From CAIWHR01 sp039931775 (lineage in GTDB: Bacteria > Pseudomonadota > Gammaproteobacteria > Burkholderiales > Casimicrobiaceae), in the NCBI GenBank assembly GCA_039931775.1, contig JBDTRG010000169.1:1-64000 (forward strand): a stretch of DNA of 64,000 nt, read 5' to 3'. The translations under genes and the position numbers were made by a program. Every line of letters starts with the position of its first letter. Position 1 is the first letter of the stretch. The notes beneath the pieces were generated by a model. The model was not told where the DNA came from, ran no database searches, and saw nothing but the letters and a program-made list of their open reading frames with translations. Below are positions 61,001 through 64,000 of this stretch, piece after piece.

Positions 61001-62737
61001 CTACGTGTTGAGCTTGTCGAGCAGAGCGACGAGCCTCGCCGGATCGTCGACACGGCGCATTCGGTCGGCCACACCCTTCGCCGTCGTGAATTCGCTGGTG
61101 AGGACGCGTTGCTTGACGGACAACAGGTGCGCCGGGTGCATCGAGAAATTGCGAAGGCCCAAACCCAGCAACAGGCGCGTCAACTGCGGATCGCCGGCCA
61201 TTTCGCCGCAGACGGCAATCGACACCCTGGCCTTGTTGGCGCTGGCGATGGCCATCGCGATGAGCTTCAGCACGGCCGGGTGCAGCGGATCATAAAGATG
61301 CGACACCGCGTCGTCCGAACGATCGACCGCGAGCGTGTACTGGATCAGGTCGTTGGTGCCGATCGACAGAAAGTCGAGCTTCGACAGGAACGCCGAAATC
61401 GCGAGCACCGCCGCCGGGATCTCGATCATGCCGCCGACTTGCACGCCCGAATCGAACGGTATGCCCTGTTCGCGCAGCGTTTCCTTGGCCTGCGCGATCA
61501 ACGCAAGCGTCTGGTCGATTTCACCGACCGAGGCGAGCATCGGGACCAGTATCTTCACGCGGCCGTAGTGCGACGCCCGCAGGATCGCGCGGAGCTGGGT
61601 CAAGAAAAGGCGCGGCTCGGCCAGGCAGAAGCGCACGGCACGGAGGCCGAGCGCCGGATTCGGCGCGACGCGGGCGAGTCCATCGAGCCCCTCCTTGTGC
61701 TTGTCGGCGCCCAGATCGAACGTGCGGATCGTCACCGGCTTGCCGTCCATGCCGGCCGCCACGCTTCGATAGGCCTCGAACTGCTCGTCCTCCGACGGCA
61801 GCCCCTCGCGGTTGAGAAACAGGAACTCGCTGCGGAAGAGCCCGATGCCCATCGCGCCGTTGTCGAGCGCCTGCGCCAGATCGCCGGGCAGCTCGATGTT
61901 GGCCTCGAGGGCCACCGAGTGCCCGTCCAGCGTGGTCGCCGGCTTGGTCTTCAGCCGGCGCAACTTCGCGCGACCGAGCTCGAGTTCGCCCTGCTTCAGA
62001 CGGTATTCGGCGAGGACGGACTTGTCGGGATTGACGATGACGACGTGGTTTGTCCCGTCGAGGATCAGGAGCTCGTTCTCGCGGATCAGCGCGCGCCCGT
62101 TGTGCGTCGCCGCCACGGCCGGCACCGCGAGACTTCGCGCGACGATGGCGGTGTGCGAGGTCACGCCGCCCAAATCGGTGATGAAACCCGCGTAGCGGTG
62201 CGTCTTGAACTGGATGACATCGGCCGGCGAGAGGTCGTGCGCGACGAGTATCGTGTGCTGTTCCGCGCCTGCGGGAACGAGCGCTCCCGGTTTGCCGAGC
62301 AGGCGCTTCAAGACCCGCTCGACGACCTGGACGACGTCGGCCTTGCGCTCGCGCAGGTACGAATCCTCGATATCCTCGAACTGCTCGACCAGCACGTTCA
62401 TCTGCTGCGTCAGCGCCCATTCGGCGTTGCAGTGCTGCTCGGCGATGATCCGCTTCGGCGTCTCCGAGAGCGTCGGGTCCGCGAGGATCATCGCGTGGAC
62501 GTCGAGAATCGCGCCGAATTCGGCGGGCGCGTCGCCGGCGGTCATCGAGCCATGCAATCCCTCGAGCTCGCTGCGCACTTCCGCCAGCGCGTGCCCGAGG
62601 CGCGCGATCTCGCTGTCGACGCGGCTCGCGGGAATCGTGTAATGCGCGACTTCGAGCGTCGCGTGCGAGACGAGCTGCGCCCGGCCGATCGCGATTCCGC
62701 CCGAGACACCGATGCCATGCAAGGCGAAACTCGGCAC
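61001..62737 (-). CDS. ptsI: PTS phosphoenolpyruvate-protein phosphotransferase (Enzyme I)
   Basis: This 578-residue enzyme transfers phosphate from PEP to HPr. His195 in GGVTSHTAIVARSLAVPAV is the phospho-acceptor. The C-terminal PEP-binding barrel has RSEFLFLNREGLPSEDEQF and CGEMAGDPQLTRLLLG. The start is GTG, followed by PSFALHGIGVSGGIAIGRAQ. It is the last gene of the gshB-IIA-ptsH-ptsI cluster. Confidence 0.95.
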   Translation of the reverse strand: MPSFALHGIGVSGGIAIGRAQLVSHATLEVAHYTIPASRVDSEIARLGHALAEVRSELEGLHGSMTAGDAPAEFGAILDVHAMILADPTLSETPKRIIAEQHCNAEWALTQQMNVLVEQFEDIEDSYLRERKADVVQVVERVLKRLLGKPGALVPAGAEQHTILVAHDLSPADVIQFKTHRYAGFITDLGGVTSHTAIVARSLAVPAVAATHNGRALIRENELLILDGTNHVVIVNPDKSVLAEYRLKQGELELGRAKLRRLKTKPATTLDGHSVALEANIELPGDLAQALDNGAMGIGLFRSEFLFLNREGLPSEDEQFEAYRSVAAGMDGKPVTIRTFDLGADKHKEGLDGLARVAPNPALGLRAVRFCLAEPRLFLTQLRAILRASHYGRVKILVPMLASVGEIDQTLALIAQAKETLREQGIPFDSGVQVGGMIEIPAAVLAISAFLSKLDFLSIGTNDLIQYTLAVDRSDDAVSHLYDPLHPAVLKLIAMAIASANKARVSIAVCGEMAGDPQLTRLLLGLGLRNFSMHPAHLLSVKQRVLTSEFTTAKGVADRMRRVDDPARLVALLDKLNT

Positions 62738-62740
62738 GCG

Positions 62741-63010
62741 TTATTGGCCCTCGCCGAAATAATCGTTGATGAGCGCTACGATCGCCTCCATCGCCTCGGC
62801 CTCATCCGGGCCGCTGGTCTCGAAGGTCACTTTCGCCCCCTTGCCCGCCGCGAGCATCATCACGCCCATAATGCTCTTCGCGTTCACCTTGCGATTGTTG
62901 CGCGACATCACGATGTCACATTGGTACTTGGCCGCGAGCTGAGTGAGCTTGGCCGAGGCGCGCGCGTGCAGCCCGAGCTTGTTGACGATCTCAACCTCGC
63001 GTTGCGGCAT
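62741..63010 (-). CDS. ptsH: Phosphocarrier protein HPr
   Basis: This 89-residue protein accepts phosphate at His15 (KLGLHARAS) from Enzyme I. It also carries Ser46 in NAKSIMGVMMLAAG, the site phosphorylated by HPr kinase in regulatory systems. It lies three bases before ptsI and overlaps the IIA gene upstream by 20 bases. There are no sugar-specific IIB/IIC genes here, so a regulatory role is likely. Confidence 0.96.
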   Translation of the reverse strand: MPQREVEIVNKLGLHARASAKLTQLAAKYQCDIVMSRNNRKVNAKSIMGVMMLAAGKGAKVTFETSGPDEAEAMEAIVALINDYFGEGQ

Positions 63011-63404
63011 AGGTCGGGTCCGTCTCCATGTGCAGCACGCCCTCGCACCCGCCGGAGATCGCCTTCTTCACCATCGTCTCCATGCCCCGCCCGCGGTAGG
63101 TGATCGCGCGTACCAGCATCGGCAGGTTGACGCCGGCCACGCCCTCGACCCTGCCGGGCTTCAGGAGCTTGCCGACGAGATTGCACGGCGAGGCGCCGTA
63201 GATGTCGGAGAAGACCAGCACGCCCGCGCCGGTGTCGAGCTGGCCGACGAGCTCGCGCGCAGCGGGCAACAGCGTCAGAGGGTCGTCGGTCGCGGCGACC
63301 GACAGCACCTCGAACTGCGGGGGGCGGCTGCCGAGGACGTGCGTGACCGCGCGCGCGAGGCCTTCAGCCAGGCTGTCGTGCGCAATGATCAGGATGCCGA
63401 TCAT
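62991..63404 (-). CDS. PTS EIIA component, mannose (ManX/AgaF) type
   Basis: This 137-residue protein has the phospho-acceptor His9 in IGILIIAHDSLAEGLARAV and the family segments VLVFSDIYGASPCNLVGKLL and GRVEGVAGVNLPMLVRAI. Without IIB/IIC it probably acts in signalling. The start at 63404 was chosen as the family begins MIGI; earlier in-frame starts would add 28 residues. Confidence 0.92.
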   Translation of the reverse strand: MIGILIIAHDSLAEGLARAVTHVLGSRPPQFEVLSVAATDDPLTLLPAARELVGQLDTGAGVLVFSDIYGASPCNLVGKLLKPGRVEGVAGVNLPMLVRAITYRGRGMETMVKKAISGGCEGVLHMETDPTYAATRG

Positions 63405-63503
63405 CGAAGGTCCCATCGTGGCTCCGTCGCGGGCGTTTGCTGGGGCGGCGGCGCGGTCGAATTGGCCGACATCCATGGTAGCACGCACCCCCGTGGCCTT
63501 CCG

Positions 63504-64000
63504 TCAGGCCGACGCCTTCTCCAGCGCGGCCGCGAACATCGCGCCGACGTCGAAGCCGGATTGCTGCGTGATCTCGACGAAGCAGGTCGGGCTGGTCACG
63601 TTGACCTCGGTCAGCGCGTCACCGATGACGTCGAGGCCGACAACGAGCAGGCCCTCCGCCCACAGCTTCGGGCCTAGCGCGACGGCGATCTCGCGGTCGC
63701 GGGCGGTGAGCGGCTGCGCGACGCCGCGGCCACCCGCCGCGAGGTTCCCGCGGGTCTCGCCCTCCTTGGGAATGCGCGCCAGCGCATAGGGAACGGCCTC
63801 GCCGGCGATCAGGATCACGCGCTTGTCGCCGGCAACGATCTCCGGGATGAAGCGCTGCGCCATCACCGTTCGCGCGCCGCGCTCTCCGACGGTCTCGATG
63901 ATCACGTTGCGGTTCGGATCGTCCGCGCGGACGCGAAACACCGACGTCCCGCCCATGCCGTCGAGCGGCTTCACGATCGTGTCGCGATGAAGGTCGATGA
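63504..64000 (-). CDS. gshB: Glutathione synthetase (C-terminal part)
   Basis: The 165 visible codons hold the ATP-grasp domain: DTIVKPLDGMGGTSVFRV, VMAQRFIPEIVAGDKRVILI, GEAVPYALARIPKEGETRGN, LAAGGRGVAQPLTARD and VGLDVIGDALTEVNVTSPTC. It joins gamma-glutamylcysteine and glycine. The gene continues beyond the right edge. It lies directly upstream of the IIA gene on the same strand. Confidence 0.95.
   Translation of the reverse strand, partial: IDLHRDTIVKPLDGMGGTSVFRVRADDPNRNVIIETVGERGARTVMAQRFIPEIVAGDKRVILIAGEAVPYALARIPKEGETRGNLAAGGRGVAQPLTARDREIAVALGPKLWAEGLLVVGLDVIGDALTEVNVTSPTCFVEITQQSGFDVGAMFAAALEKASA

Noticed and set aside
61109..63103. 664-codon open frame on the + strand opposite ptsI/ptsH
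   Set aside because: It is a shadow of the conserved PTS genes. The translation is dominated by Arg, Gln, Asp and His with no motif.

Overview
The window reads as a chromosomal segment of a high-GC betaproteobacterium (Burkholderiales/Nitrosomonadales-like). This is inferred from gene content and order: mreB-mreC-mreD-mrdA-rodA next to a divergent gatCAB operon, a metX-metW unit behind a SAM-II-like leader, and gshB followed by a regulatory PTS (IIA, HPr, EI). No rRNA, tRNA, CRISPR array, prophage or plasmid module was recognised.

Region 1 (1-0.8 kb) holds the wreck of an IS110-family element: two pieces of transposase in opposite orientation. Region 2 (0.8-36.3 kb) is an accessory tract of about fifty small genes, all on the + strand except one pilin gene. 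Most encode single-domain proteins: GNAT acetyltransferases, VOC/glyoxalase proteins, cupins, GFA zinc proteins, GSTs, phosphatases, small membrane proteins and numbered DUF families. Mixed among them are at least a dozen broken genes: N- or C-terminal stubs, in-frame internal deletions, frameshifts and nonsense codons. Short repeated half-sites around 2.5-8.7 kb resemble the two ends of integron attC sites, so part of this tract may descend from a cassette array. A distinctive pair at 9.1-12.7 kb encodes a large Cys-rich exported protein and a BBP7-like outer-membrane barrel. The tract ends with a FabH-family synthase and a long imperfect palindrome.

Region 3 (36.4-63.9 kb) is conserved core genome. 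The minus-strand rod-shape operon mreBCD-mrdA-rodA is divergent from gatC-gatA-gatB. Next come ettA, a DUF4124 protein, pyrE (divergent from xth, an exonuclease III), a YheS-like ABC-F protein, a SAM methyltransferase with an AmpG-like permease, and the metX/metW unit. An RCC1-repeat protein with a Tat-exported multicopper oxidase and a secreted protein with two 120-residue repeats follow on the + strand. The window closes with ptsI, ptsH, a ManX-type IIA gene and the 3' part of gshB on the minus strand.

Three non-coding observations in the core stand out. Two related palindromic repeats share a ~25-base arm: one lies between mreB and mreC, and the other lies at the metX-metW junction, where it is read through in frame and joins the two enzymes into one 619-codon frame. 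A SAM-II-like aptamer followed by a strong intrinsic terminator precedes metX, giving a plausible attenuation control of methionine synthesis.
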